From contig NZ_LMMJ01000013.1 in assembly GCF_001422205.1 (NCBI RefSeq), positions 1-64,000 on the forward strand: DNA of 64,000 bases, written 5' to 3'. Position numbers and translations under genes: made by a program. Below, in pieces: positions 9,436-18,131 of the stretch. Origin of the DNA: Curtobacterium sp. Leaf261. GTDB lineage: Bacteria > Actinomycetota > Actinomycetes > Actinomycetales > Microbacteriaceae. Position 1 is the first letter of the stretch, and every line of letters begins with the position of its first letter. The notes below the pieces were generated by a model. It saw nothing but the letters and a program-made list of their open reading frames with translations. It made no database searches and was not told where the DNA came from.

Positions 9436-9480
9436 CGGACTGGAGGGTCGGGGTACGGCCGATCCGTGCCTCCCGTCCGG
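9436..9480. repeat. Dispersed palindrome, copy 1 (divergent variant)
   Basis: GGACTGGAGG at the left and CCTCCCGTCC at the right form imperfect inverted arms around a GC-rich centre. This is the most diverged of twelve similar elements in the window. It lies 160 bp downstream of the EccC gene. Confidence 0.6.
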
Positions 9481-9597
9481 TGGTCCGGGGCGTCACCCGC
9501 GGTGCCATCGCAGGTTGGGGGACAACGCTCGAACGCGTGTTCGATTCCCTGGGAGTCAGCCGTGACGCTGTCCCCAGGCGGCCCGTTTGTCAAGTCC

Positions 9598-9815
9598 TTC
9601 TCCACACCTGAGACGTCAAGTCGGGAACCTTCGACCAACACTCTAAACAAAGTTGTCCACACAGGGTGTGAACCAGGAAAACCCTGTTCAGAGTGGGTTG
9701 TGATGGTGTTCTGAGTCGAGTTTCCACAGGTCTGTCCACAGTTGTCCACATCACTTTCCGGCGTGTTGTCCGTGTCCTCCACAGAGTTATCCACAGGCAC
9801 GATTGCTGGGGATAA
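9598..9815. promoter_or_regulatory. DnaA-box cluster upstream of dnaB
   Basis: Exact matches to the actinobacterial/E. coli DnaA box occur at 9653-9661 and 9742-9750 (TTGTCCACA) and at 9787-9795 (TTATCCACA). One-mismatch matches lie at 9598-9606, 9732-9740 and, on the minus strand, 9807-9815. The surrounding 250 bp are the most AT-rich stretch of the first 11 kb. The gap 9274-9942 holds nothing else apart from the two repeats above and a GTG start with AGAGGAG for dnaB. It may control dnaB, titrate DnaA, or be an origin-like element; dnaA and dnaN are not in view. Confidence 0.7.
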
Positions 9816-9942
9816 CTTGTCCCTCGTACGGTGTGGAAGCGACTCGGGGGAAGGGTTGTCGGGGGGTTCCCGTAGACCTGTGGTGCAGCCGGAGCGGGTG
9901 CAGCAACGACCGGCCGTCCGGCCCTGAGCAAGAGGAGCGTTC

Positions 9943-11310
9943 GTGTCGATCGCACATCTGGGTTCGTCCCAGGAGATGGCCGAGCGGGGCAACGGCATGG
10001 AGCGCACGCCGCCCCACGACCTGCTCGCCGAGCAGTCGTCGATCGGCGGGATGCTGCTCTCCAAGGACGCCGTCGCGGACGTCATCGAGACCGCCCGGGG
10101 GATCGACTACTACATCCCCAAGCACGAGGTGATCTTCGACGCGATCCTCTCGCTCTACAGCCACGGTGAGCCGACCGACGTCATCGCGGTCACCGACGAG
10201 CTCACGAAGACGGCGCTGTTGTCGCGGGCCGGGGGAGCCGAGTACCTGCACAGCCTGACGTCGCTCGTGCCGACCGCCGCGAACGCCGGGTACTACGCCG
10301 CGATCGTCGCCGAGAAGGCCGTGCTCCGCCGTCTGGTGGAGGCCGGGACGCGCATCGTGCAGATGGGCTACGCGTCGGAGGGCGAGGTCACGGACCTCGT
10401 CAACAACGCGCAGGCCGAGGTCTACAACGTCGCCGGGGGAGTCCAGACCGAGGACTACGTGCCCCTGACCGAGGCGATCGGCACCGCGATCGACGAGATC
10501 GAGGCCGCCAAGGGCCGCGACGGCTCGATGACCGGCGTCCCGACCGGGTTCGCCGGCCTCGACGCCCTGACGAACGGGTTCCACCCCGGGCAGCTCATCA
10601 TCGTCGCCGCACGACCCGCGCTCGGCAAGTCGACCTTGGCGCTCGACCTCGCCCGCGCCGCGGCGATCAAGCACAACCAGACCGCCGCGTTCTTCTCGCT
10701 CGAGATGGGGCGGAGCGAGATCGCGATGCGACTGCTCTCCGCCGAGTCGAGCGTCGCGCTGCAGAGCATGCGCAAGGGGACCGTCGACCAGCGCGACTGG
10801 ACCACCATCGCGCAGACCCGTGGGCGGATCAACGACGCCCCGTTCTTCATCGACGACTCCCCGAACATGACCCTCGTCGAGATCCGGGCGAAGTGCCGCC
10901 GCCTCAAGCAGCAGCACGACCTGAAGCTCGTGGTCATCGACTACCTGCAGCTGATGACCTCGGGCAAGCGCGTGGAGTCCCGCCAGCAAGAGGTGTCGGA
11001 GTTCTCGCGTGCGCTGAAGCTCATGGCGAAGGAGCTCCAGGTGCCCGTGATCGCGCTGTCACAGCTGAACCGTGGGCCGGAGCAGCGGGCGGACAAGAAG
11101 CCCGCGATCTCGGACCTCCGTGAGTCCGGGTCGATCGAGCAGGACGCGGACATGGTGATCCTGCTGCACCGTGAGAGCGCCTACGAGAAGGACAACCCAC
11201 GGCAGGGGGAGGCGGACTTCATCGTGGCGAAGCACCGCAACGGGCCGACGGACACCATCACCGTGGCGTTCCACGGGATGTTCTCGCGGTTCGTGGACAT
11301 GCCGCAGTAG
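9943..11310 (+). CDS. dnaB: Replicative DNA helicase DnaB
   Basis: A 455-aa hexameric 5'-3' helicase that unwinds DNA ahead of the replication fork and loads primase. The N-terminal helical domain contains PPHDLLAEQSSIGGMLLS near residues 18-35. The RecA-like domain has the Walker A segment ARPALGKST at about 222-230, FFSLEMGRSEIAMRL, the Walker B-like VVIDYLQLM and an ALSQLNRGPEQR motif. Length is usual for the family, with no intein. GTG 9943 is chosen because AGAGGAG lies 4-5 bases upstream. The usual rpsF-ssb-rpsR-rplI neighbours are not adjacent; a type VII locus occupies the upstream side. Confidence 0.97.
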   Translation: MSIAHLGSSQEMAERGNGMERTPPHDLLAEQSSIGGMLLSKDAVADVIETARGIDYYIPKHEVIFDAILSLYSHGEPTDVIAVTDELTKTALLSRAGGAEYLHSLTSLVPTAANAGYYAAIVAEKAVLRRLVEAGTRIVQMGYASEGEVTDLVNNAQAEVYNVAGGVQTEDYVPLTEAIGTAIDEIEAAKGRDGSMTGVPTGFAGLDALTNGFHPGQLIIVAARPALGKSTLALDLARAAAIKHNQTAAFFSLEMGRSEIAMRLLSAESSVALQSMRKGTVDQRDWTTIAQTRGRINDAPFFIDDSPNMTLVEIRAKCRRLKQQHDLKLVVIDYLQLMTSGKRVESRQQEVSEFSRALKLMAKELQVPVIALSQLNRGPEQRADKKPAISDLRESGSIEQDADMVILLHRESAYEKDNPRQGEADFIVAKHRNGPTDTITVAFHGMFSRFVDMPQ

Positions 11311-11423
11311 GGGTTGTCACCTGTGATCGTTGTGAAGTGGTAGGCAAGTTGTCGTTTGGATCGGTGAGTTGTCGCGTTGGCTGGCACCCGACCTTCACGG
11401 GTAGTTGGCAGTACCGTTCTCAA

Positions 11424-11930
11424 TTAATGCGGATTGAGGTGGCCCACCCACCAATCGCTGACTTCTTCGAGTGCCCCACAGAGTCTGAGTGCCTGATCTC
11501 TGCTGGCGCCTTCGTTTTCTCCGTGGGCGATACGGTTCCGCTTGTCGACCGCGCTGGCAAGTTCGCGATGTAGTCGTTCATCATCGGCGTCCATGAACGA
11601 CGCAAAAGCAGTGGCCCAAGCAGGATTGAAGCGCTCGAGATGTTCTACTAACGAGGTCCGCTTCGGGTTCTTAGATCTATCCAACCAGCTGAGCCCAAAA
11701 GCTCCAGCCGGTCCGCCGCTTTTGCGTTCGAGGTATCCACGAGAGCATGCACGGACGACTTGCTCGAGGTGGCCACAAGCGCGGACTACGAGTAGACGAC
11801 TCAGCCAGCTAACTACCTCAAACGGAAGCTTCTTCCCGCTCTCGTCAACGGGATTCTCGACGATTTCCCGCAACGCCTGGAGCTTCTGTGCTGACGACGT
11901 CACCTCAAAAGGGGGCCACGAAGTGGGCAT
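11424..11930 (-). CDS. HEPN-domain protein (candidate RNase) paired with DUF262
   Basis: A 168-aa all-helical soluble protein. RNRIAH at residues 131-136 is the R-x4-H signature of HEPN domains, which in many defence and toxin-antitoxin systems form a dimeric metal-independent RNase site. The helix-rich N-terminal half (SWLSRLLVVRACGHLEQVVR) is like the MAE_28990/RiboL-PSP group. Its ATG overlaps the stop of the DUF262 gene by one base, so the two are made together. Base composition is clearly lower in GC than dnaB. I infer an RNA-cleaving effector partnered with the DUF262 protein. Confidence 0.75.
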   Translation of the reverse strand: MPTSWPPFEVTSSAQKLQALREIVENPVDESGKKLPFEVVSWLSRLLVVRACGHLEQVVRACSRGYLERKSGGPAGAFGLSWLDRSKNPKRTSLVEHLERFNPAWATAFASFMDADDERLHRELASAVDKRNRIAHGENEGASRDQALRLCGALEEVSDWWVGHLNPH

Positions 11931-13018
11931 TAGTCAGATTTCCCAAATGCTTCTCGCGACTTGCTGACTCGGGTTTTTACGCTTTCGAGATCCGCGGTAG
12001 CGCGGGTGATGGCACTTGCCATACCTCGGTCGTTCAGAAGCGCCGTAACGGCATCCCGAACATCGTCAAGCTCAATGGTTGTACGCTCCAGCCGCGCCAT
12101 AAGGCCGATGAACAGAGCTTCAGTCCAGGCTGCGTTGACAGCAGTGCCACCAGGGCGAAGCACTTCGAGTCCGCCGGCTTCGAAGAGTAAGCCAGCGGCC
12201 GCCCGGAATCGATTTCCGAGCGCGGTGGTGTCGATGCTTTGTAGCTCACGATGACCATCAACAAAGTCATTAAGATACTTTTTCAGCGGACGCTTGTAGG
12301 TTTCGAAACCAATATACAAGGCGAGGATTCGGAGGACGAGCTCCTGGTCCCGGAGATGGCGGGGTGCCGGGCCGTAGAGGTTGCGCCATTCACTGGTGCT
12401 TGAGAGGCCAGTGAGCCATTCGATGAATGGGCCGGCGTATAGTGCGACGCGAATCTCGTGTGGCGTCAGTTGCGTTCCACCGGCGTTCAATCGTTCAAAC
12501 ACTTGATAGATGGCATCGAAAGAATTTTGGGCGGGTGTCGTTTGGACAACCGTTGCTTGAATGAAAGTGTTGTCTATCTGGCGTCTCTGCTCCACGCTGA
12601 GCGTTTTGTAGGTCAACCCAACAAACCGATCTCCTACGTTTTTCAATGCAAACTCGCGCTTGAACACAAGTCCTTCGTAGAAAGCTCTGAGGGTCCGCAG
12701 TCGCTGTTGCCCGTCGAGTACGAGGTATCGCTTATCTTCCTGCTTTACGAGGAAGATACCCGGGATGGGGTAACCTAGCAAAAGGCTCTCAATAAATCGA
12801 TCCATCTGACTTTTCAGCCAGACAAGAGGGCGCTGGAAGCGTGCGGTCTCGATGGGAGGATCGTCGAGGTCTTCACCGAACGTCGGGATAACGATGTCGC
12901 CGCGCTGTTGTCGGCGCACGAGACCCTCGACATCGAAGTCGGTCGTGCTGTACGACACCGCTACCGGATCTGGGTCCGGAATCAACTGTTCGGAGAGGTC
13001 ATCGTCGTCGTCAGTCAT
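11930..13018 (-). CDS. DUF262 (GmrS/ParB-fold) domain protein
   Basis: A 362-aa protein. FQRPLVW at 61-67 and the signature DGQQR at 102-106 mark the DUF262 N-terminal domain. That ParB/Srx-like fold hydrolyses NTPs in GmrSD-type modification-dependent systems and serves as sensor or switch in other anti-phage modules. The first 25 residues are highly acidic. The C-terminal part is helical (DUF262-associated) and lacks the HNH nuclease (GmrD-type) domain seen in full-length fusions, so the HEPN protein encoded next may be the effector instead. It is the first gene of a two-gene minus-strand operon in the low-GC island. Confidence 0.88.
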   Translation of the reverse strand: MTDDDDDLSEQLIPDPDPVAVSYSTTDFDVEGLVRRQQRGDIVIPTFGEDLDDPPIETARFQRPLVWLKSQMDRFIESLLLGYPIPGIFLVKQEDKRYLVLDGQQRLRTLRAFYEGLVFKREFALKNVGDRFVGLTYKTLSVEQRRQIDNTFIQATVVQTTPAQNSFDAIYQVFERLNAGGTQLTPHEIRVALYAGPFIEWLTGLSSTSEWRNLYGPAPRHLRDQELVLRILALYIGFETYKRPLKKYLNDFVDGHRELQSIDTTALGNRFRAAAGLLFEAGGLEVLRPGGTAVNAAWTEALFIGLMARLERTTIELDDVRDAVTALLNDRGMASAITRATADLESVKTRVSKSREAFGKSD

Positions 13019-13096
13019 GATCTGAGCCTAGGCCTGCCGTTGGCAGCCGCAGCAGTCTGGGCCCCCGCGGTGCGTCGCTGCAACCCGCACAGCCGG

Positions 13097-13462
13097 TTAG
13101 TATCCTGCCAGTATCGACGATGGGACAGCTGCGTCGTCTGTGGTGGGGCGGTCCGGCCCCGACTGATCGGCTCTCACGACTGCGGCTGCATCGGCGTCGA
13201 GCGCGTACCAAGCGAGCTCGTGATCTGGCTCGGCGACGTATGCGAAGGTTCCGCTCGCTAGGTTGCTAGGTCGCTTGCGCGCGGCCGAGCGGTCACGCGA
13301 GCTGAACGCTGTAAGGAAGAAACACCTCGCGGGATCAATGGCTTGCGCCGTCGCCCAATCGGGGAGCTTGCCGCGTCGCGGTTCGTTGATCTCGCCGTCT
13401 GTGTTGACGTCGGCGTCCTCGACTACGACCTTGTCTTCATGATCCGCGACGGCACAGGCCGC
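13097..13462 (-). pseudogene. Start-less open frame, possible gene remnant
   Basis: The minus strand is open for about 120 codons, ending at TAA 13099-13097, and the peptide looks protein-like (for example KLPDWATAQAIDPARCFFL and HELAWYALDADAAAVV). However, an in-frame TGA bounds it upstream at 13465-13463 and no ATG, GTG or TTG start is evident. I read it as the 3' part of a decayed gene. The rest of 13019-13599 holds nothing that I can support. Confidence 0.35.
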
Positions 13463-13599
13463 TCATACGGCTTCGATGAGCGCAGCTATGGCCCGGTGTC
13501 GTGCGCAGACCTACTTGTCCTTGTGTTATGGCCAGGCAAACACGAGAGAGCCAGTCTGGCCTGCACCGGCGGCCTGGGGCCCCTAGGCGCTGATGGCAG

Positions 13600-15090
13600 T
13601 CAAGCAATCGGCGCTGTCGCCTGCTTCGCCCAATAGGGCACATAGGACCGGGCCTTGTTCCCCACGGAGTCATCGAACAGAACGATCTGACCGTCGCTGA
13701 TAGCATCCCCGAGCAGGCGTGACACCTGTGCGGTGCTCCGAGCAGGGATCCCGAATCTCGCTCGGAGCGAGGCGTTCGTCAGTCGCTGGTATCGGGTGTA
13801 TTGCAGGCATGCATGAAAGTAGACAGCGCGGACGCGGTCGGCCTTATCCATCGTGGTCAGATTCCGTGGGCCGAAAATGATCACGCGTGTCGAGAGCTCT
13901 TCGACTTCGATCTTGGGCGAGGGGAGACCAGCAACTTCGGTTTCGTTCGCGATCTTGTCCCAGCCGGTACCGGACTCTTCGCAGAGATTCATCTGTCTCA
14001 TAAGGGAGGCCAGAGCTTCATTGCGGGAGATTGGCGGAGAGTTGATGAGTCGGTCTGCATCAAGCAGTGGTGTTCCAGGATTTGTAAACTCGAGTCTGTC
14101 AGAAAAAACTTCAACCAGTGGGCCAGCGCCTGTCACCAGGAAGCTTTGGTGGATGAGAGCGTTCCCGATGATTTCGCGCAGTAAGAGGTCGCTATACACA
14201 ACCTCCTCGACACGTTCCCCGTCGACGTATTTTTCCCGCGCTGGGAGTAATGCCTTGAGCCAGGAGAGCAGGCCACCGAAGCCAACGGCGTACCCGTGAA
14301 CGCCATCTTGACGACGCAGAGACTCAAGCCGATCGACGCCCTCGTACTGTACGACGCGAACTGCTTTACGCTTCACGGACGGAAAGTCACCGAGGTCTTT
14401 AGCGAAAAGCAGTGCGCCGAGGTTTGTTATTTGCCATTTCTCGTCGTCTCGCTTGCGAGCAAGGCCAAGAACAGTGGCATGCTCAAGGATCGCCTCGTCG
14501 GTACCAGGAGTGGGGTTTCGCGAACGCTTATAGTACGTTTCGAGGTCGAGAAGTTGGAGAACCTCCGCTGAGGAAACGCCGTCGAGAGCAACGCCTGTCT
14601 CGAAAGATTCGCTTCGAAGAATGTCCCACAGGTTCCCCTCCATGTCCGGGTAGTTTTTCAACTCCGTCAGACTGGAATCGATGCGGACCCATTGAATTCC
14701 GTCGAACGCCACAGGGCGGTACCGTGCCGCATCAACGATAAGGATCACCATCGGTTTGCCCTCGTAGGTTGTCTGCGCGAACTCGAAGCCCGCTTCGCCC
14801 TTTAGGCTCCTCGTGAGTGAGAAGGTCAGGTCTTGGCCACCAACCCGGGTGCGACTAGGATTGAATGTCGTCCCAACGACCTCTTGGGTGCCGTCCTCGA
14901 CTCCCCACACGAGGTAAGCGGCCGGTCGGTTCGCGAGGGCGGCGACGTTGGCGAGCGCTGAGATGTAGCGACCGATGCGAGCCGGGTCCGCGTTATTGTG
15001 CTTGAACTCGATCCACTCGTTCTCCCGCGGGACGCTAATGAGGTGATCGATCAGCTCACGAAGCTCCTCGTCGGTGTACTGCTGGACCAT
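13600..15090 (-). CDS. AlbA_2/Schlafen-type ATP-binding protein
   Basis: A 496-aa protein. Residues about 1-120 match the AlbA_2 (Schlafen AlbA) domain: ENEWIEFKHN, then RYISALANVAALANRPAAYLVWGVEDG. The middle and C-terminal parts match the HATPase_c_4 region of putative transcriptional regulators or helicases (LLREIIGNALIHQSF, then VEVFSDRLEFTNPGTPL, then EESGTGWDKI). A winged-helix-like end follows. Such proteins are common in defence islands and some bind or cleave RNA; the function here is inferred from that. ATG 15090, preceded by GGCGGGAAC, is preferred over GTG 15111 in the same frame. GC is low, as in its neighbours. Confidence 0.82.
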   Translation of the reverse strand: MVQQYTDEELRELIDHLISVPRENEWIEFKHNNADPARIGRYISALANVAALANRPAAYLVWGVEDGTQEVVGTTFNPSRTRVGGQDLTFSLTRSLKGEAGFEFAQTTYEGKPMVILIVDAARYRPVAFDGIQWVRIDSSLTELKNYPDMEGNLWDILRSESFETGVALDGVSSAEVLQLLDLETYYKRSRNPTPGTDEAILEHATVLGLARKRDDEKWQITNLGALLFAKDLGDFPSVKRKAVRVVQYEGVDRLESLRRQDGVHGYAVGFGGLLSWLKALLPAREKYVDGERVEEVVYSDLLLREIIGNALIHQSFLVTGAGPLVEVFSDRLEFTNPGTPLLDADRLINSPPISRNEALASLMRQMNLCEESGTGWDKIANETEVAGLPSPKIEVEELSTRVIIFGPRNLTTMDKADRVRAVYFHACLQYTRYQRLTNASLRARFGIPARSTAQVSRLLGDAISDGQIVLFDDSVGNKARSYVPYWAKQATAPIA

Positions 15091-15842
15091 GTTCCCGCCA
15101 TTCGATGGCACTGCCGCGAGGCCGTGCGAGTCCTAGTCAAACAAGAGATCCCTGAGCTGACTGCGATCGAGCCTCGGATCGGCGGGCTGAGCAACTGTCA
15201 GTCAAACAACCGGCGACCGCGATCTTACTTGGTCGAACGTGCGCTTCAGCGACTGTCACCGTGTTCTCGCGCGACGGGCAGCTGGCGGTGTAGACAGGGG
15301 TCGAGGTCAACCGAATCAGCTACTCCGGGGGCGGTGCGGTGACCGCAGAGAGCCGATGGGCCTCTATCCTCCGCTCGGAGGGGAGCGCGTCCCAGAGCCG
15401 TAAGTACAGGGGTAGGAACGGAACTGTCACCCGCCACCGCCTCGACAGCGTCCCTCGAACAGGTACGCCGAGCCCTGCAGATCCTGCGCGACCGTCGCCA
15501 TGTTCGGCGTCATCGCCTACCTTCTGATAATTGCTCGTCGACACCGTCGTCGGTGGCCGAGTTTGTCTGCTCCGGTGTCGCCGGAACTAACGACCGCATC
15601 GGAGTTGTTCGGGGTCTGCCCCACGACGCACGCGATGTGCGGGATGGTGTCTCTTCCGGGAGGGCCGTCGAGGGCGTCCCGATTGCTCCACACGACTTCA
15701 GATCAAACGCGCCGCGTCGCCGTCGGCTTCTGCCGGGCGGATTGCAGTACTCCCGTGTTCATGCGGATCATGGATTACCCGCGCAACCGAGCCACCATTG
15801 CTTCCGTCATCTTGGTGGGGCGGTGGGCAGCGCCGGCCCGCT

Positions 15843-15870
15843 GCACTCTGCACTCTGCACTCTGCACTCT
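15843..15870. repeat. 7-bp microsatellite, four copies
   Basis: GCACTCT is repeated four times without interruption (15843, 15850, 15857, 15864), in gene-free sequence. Confidence 0.9.
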
Positions 15871-16006
15871 GCGACGGTTCATCGACCCTTCATAAGCGGC
15901 GCTGCGCGTCAGCCAGAGCTCTTCGCGCTGAACGAAGCGAGCCTTCCGCCGCTGACGCGGCGCTCCGCACCAGCAGGTACCGACGGGGGGCGCCGCGATC
16001 ACCTGT

Positions 16007-16075
16007 TGGACTGGAGGTACGTGGAGACCTGGTGGACTGGAGGTACGTGGAGACCTGGCATCGTGCCTCCAGTCC
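16007..16075. repeat. Dispersed palindrome, copy 2, with duplicated left arm
   Basis: A 26-bp block beginning TGGACTGGAGGTACGTGGAG occurs twice in perfect tandem (16007-16032 and 16033-16058). It is followed by CGTGCCTCCAGTCC, which is complementary to the block's GGACTGGAGG. The element is therefore a copy of the dispersed palindrome in which the left arm has been duplicated. It lies about 50 bp upstream of the AraC-type gene. Confidence 0.8.
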
Positions 16076-16127
16076 GGCATTCTCGATCGAGCGATACTCG
16101 GATGACGCATCGGCTACCGTCCCACCC

Positions 16128-17078
16128 ATGACCACCCGCCCGCACCGCGTCGCCGTCCTCGTCCTCGCCGGCGCAAAGCCCCTCGACGTCGGCATCCCCG
16201 CGCAGGTCTTCTCGAACCGCCCGAGCATGCCCTACGAGGTCCGGGTGTGCGGCCCCAGAGCCGGCACGGTCCGCGGCGGCGACGGTCTTGCGTACGCGGT
16301 GGGACGCGGCCTCGAGGCGATCGACTGGGCGGAGACGATCTTCGTCCCTGGCTACCGGTTCCCGGCGGACACGCCACCCCCGAAGAACGTGGTCGCAGCG
16401 CTTCGAGCAGCCCACGACGCCGGCAAGCGCATCGCCGCGATCTCCACCGGTGCCTTCGCCCTCGCAGCGGCCGGGCTGCTCGACGGCCGCCGGGCGACGA
16501 CGCACTGGCACTACACGCGGGTCCTCCGCGACCGATACCCGGACATCGACGTCGACGAGGACGTCCTCTTCGTCGACGAAGGGACGGTCCTCACGAGCGC
16601 AGGGGCCGCGAGCGGCATCGACCTCTGCCTGCACATCGTGCGGAGCGACCACGGGGTCGCCCTCGCGAACCACGTCGCCCGACGCCTGGTGAGCGCCCCG
16701 CACCGCAGCGGGGGACAGGCGCAGTACATCGAGCGGAGCGTGCCGGAACCCACGGACGACACCTTCGCCACGACGAGGGAGTGGGCACTCCGGCACCTCG
16801 GGGACGTCCTCACGGTCGACGAGCTCGCCGCGCACGCCAACGTCTCCGCCCGGACGTTCTCCCGCCGCTTCCGCGAGAGCACCGGCTACTCGCCGATGCA
16901 GTGGGTCCTGCGGGCACGGGTCGACCTCGCCCGCGAGCTGCTCGAGCAGTCCGACCTCGCGATCGACCAGGTGGCGGCCCGCGTCGGACTCGGCACCGAC
17001 GCGAACCTTCGCACGCACTTCCGCCGGATCCTCGGCACGTCACCGACCGCCTACCGGAACACGTTCCAGCACGGTTAG
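16128..17078 (+). CDS. GlxA-type AraC family transcriptional regulator
   Basis: A 316-aa regulator. Residues 1-185 form a DJ-1/PfpI (GATase1-like) sensor domain (VAVLVLAGAKPLDVGIPAQVF, then the elbow ISTGAF). Residues about 215-316 form an AraC double helix-turn-helix (DVLTVDELAAHANVSARTF, then RARVDLARELLEQSDLAIDQ and AARVGLGTDANLRTHFRRILG). The elbow residue is Ser where true DJ-1 enzymes have Cys, as expected for a non-catalytic sensor. ATG 16128 is the start of the domain; in-frame sequence upstream is repeat. Its target may be the NmrA-like gene 90 bp downstream. Confidence 0.9.
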   Translation: MTTRPHRVAVLVLAGAKPLDVGIPAQVFSNRPSMPYEVRVCGPRAGTVRGGDGLAYAVGRGLEAIDWAETIFVPGYRFPADTPPPKNVVAALRAAHDAGKRIAAISTGAFALAAAGLLDGRRATTHWHYTRVLRDRYPDIDVDEDVLFVDEGTVLTSAGAASGIDLCLHIVRSDHGVALANHVARRLVSAPHRSGGQAQYIERSVPEPTDDTFATTREWALRHLGDVLTVDELAAHANVSARTFSRRFRESTGYSPMQWVLRARVDLARELLEQSDLAIDQVAARVGLGTDANLRTHFRRILGTSPTAYRNTFQHG

Positions 17079-17168
17079 TCTGTGACCATCGGGGATGAGG
17101 CGTCGGAACGCCCCCGTGCCGGACCTGGCCCACATGACGCGTAGTTCCTACGCGCATCGGAGTCCACC

Positions 17169-18023
17169 GTGTCCCTCTCCTCCACCAAGCCCACCCTCGT
17201 CATGGGCGCCCGCGGCAACGTCGGCAAGCTCGTCCTCGAGTCCCTGATCACTCATGGGATGCCGGTGCGTGCGTCGTCCCGCAAGCTCACCGCGGGCGAC
17301 TTCCCGCCCGAGATCGACGCGGTCGCCGCAGACCTCACCGACCCGGACAGCCTCGCGGTCGCGTTCGAGGGCGTGGGGCAGGTGTTCCTCTACGCCAACC
17401 ACGACGGCGTCGACGGCGTCATCGAGAGCGCCCGCACCGCCGGCGTCGACCGGCTCGTCCTGATGTCCTCGGGCAGCGTCGTCCACCCGACCTCGGCGGG
17501 CAATGCGATCACCGAGGAGCACCGCGAGGTCGAGGAGGCGTTCGCCGCCGCACCCGACCTGACCGTCGTGCCGATCCGACCGCTCGTGCTCGCCATGAAC
17601 GCACTCGGCTGGGCGTGGCCCATCGCGGCCGGTCGCCCGGTCCCGCTGTACCGCCCGGACGCGATGACGGCGCCGATCCACGAGGCGGACATCGCCGCGG
17701 TGGTCGTCGCGGCGCTCCGGGGGAGTGACGACGTCAGCGACATGCTCACCGGCCCCGCGCGGACCAGTCAGCGCGAGCAGGTGGCGATGATCGGCCGGGC
17801 GATCGGTCAGGAGATCGCTGTCGTCGAGCAGTCGCGTCCCGAGGCGCTGGTGCACCTTTCCCGGTTCATGCCCGAGACCGAGGCCGCAGCGGTCCTGGCG
17901 TTCCTGGACGACGCCGAGGCCGGGAACTCACCGGCAACGGCGACCGTCGAGCAGGTCCTCGGTCGTCCTCCGGTCGGGTTCGACGTGTGGGCTGCGGACC
18001 ACGCGGGCGACTTCCGGCGCTGA
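17169..18023 (+). CDS. NmrA-like NAD(P)-binding protein (atypical SDR)
   Basis: A 284-aa Rossmann protein starting at GTG 17169. The N-terminal GARGNVGKL (G-x2-G-x2-G) nucleotide motif, a VFLYANHDGVDGVIESARTA segment and no YxxxK catalytic pair are typical of the NmrA/HSCARG group. These act as redox sensors or quinone/NAD(P)H reductases. It sits 90 bp behind the AraC-type regulator and is followed by a dispersed palindrome. The exact substrate cannot be read from the sequence. Confidence 0.85.
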   Translation: MSLSSTKPTLVMGARGNVGKLVLESLITHGMPVRASSRKLTAGDFPPEIDAVAADLTDPDSLAVAFEGVGQVFLYANHDGVDGVIESARTAGVDRLVLMSSGSVVHPTSAGNAITEEHREVEEAFAAAPDLTVVPIRPLVLAMNALGWAWPIAAGRPVPLYRPDAMTAPIHEADIAAVVVAALRGSDDVSDMLTGPARTSQREQVAMIGRAIGQEIAVVEQSRPEALVHLSRFMPETEAAAVLAFLDDAEAGNSPATATVEQVLGRPPVGFDVWAADHAGDFRR

Positions 18024-18066
18024 CCGGCGCAGACGGGGGGGCGGCCTGCGGTGAGCGCAACCAGCT

Positions 18067-18114
18067 GACGGACTGGAGGGACGGTGCGGGCCCGCACCGC
18101 GCCTCCAGTCCGTC
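18067..18114. repeat. Dispersed palindrome, copy 3
   Basis: Near-perfect inverted arms GACGGACTGGAGG and CCTCCAGTCCGTC around a GGTGCGGGCCCGCACC core. It lies between the convergent ends of the NmrA-like and cupin genes (18023 and 18132). Confidence 0.9.
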
Positions 18115-18131
18115 GGTCGGGACGCGGTCCG

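Larger units (their letters stand above)
15091..16127. other. Gene-free degraded stretch at the island edge
   Basis: About 1 kb between the AlbA_2 gene and the AraC-type regulator. Frames on both strands are short, lack good ribosome binding sites and do not resemble known proteins. Composition rises from island-like to chromosomal GC toward 16 kb. It contains a 7-bp tandem repeat and a 26-bp duplication, listed separately. I see no tRNA, integrase or clear attachment site. Confidence 0.6.

Noticed and set aside
9274..9942. A true chromosomal origin (oriC)
   Set aside because: DnaA boxes are clear, but dnaA, dnaN or parAB are absent and dnaB alone does not define oriC, so it is listed only as a DnaA-box cluster.
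11311..11423. Attachment site for the island directly after dnaB
   Set aside because: Repeated GTTGTC words (about 11313, 11348, 11368) are present, but I found no matching direct repeat at the other island edge and no integrase, so an att site cannot be claimed.
13343..13636. 97-codon plus-strand open frame in the island
   Set aside because: No ribosome binding site. It overlaps the end of the AlbA_2 gene antisense and its peptide shows no recognisable pattern.
15500..15895. 131-codon plus-strand open frame at the island edge
   Set aside because: Ends in the GCACTCT microsatellite, has no ribosome binding site and mixed low-quality composition; treated as degraded sequence.
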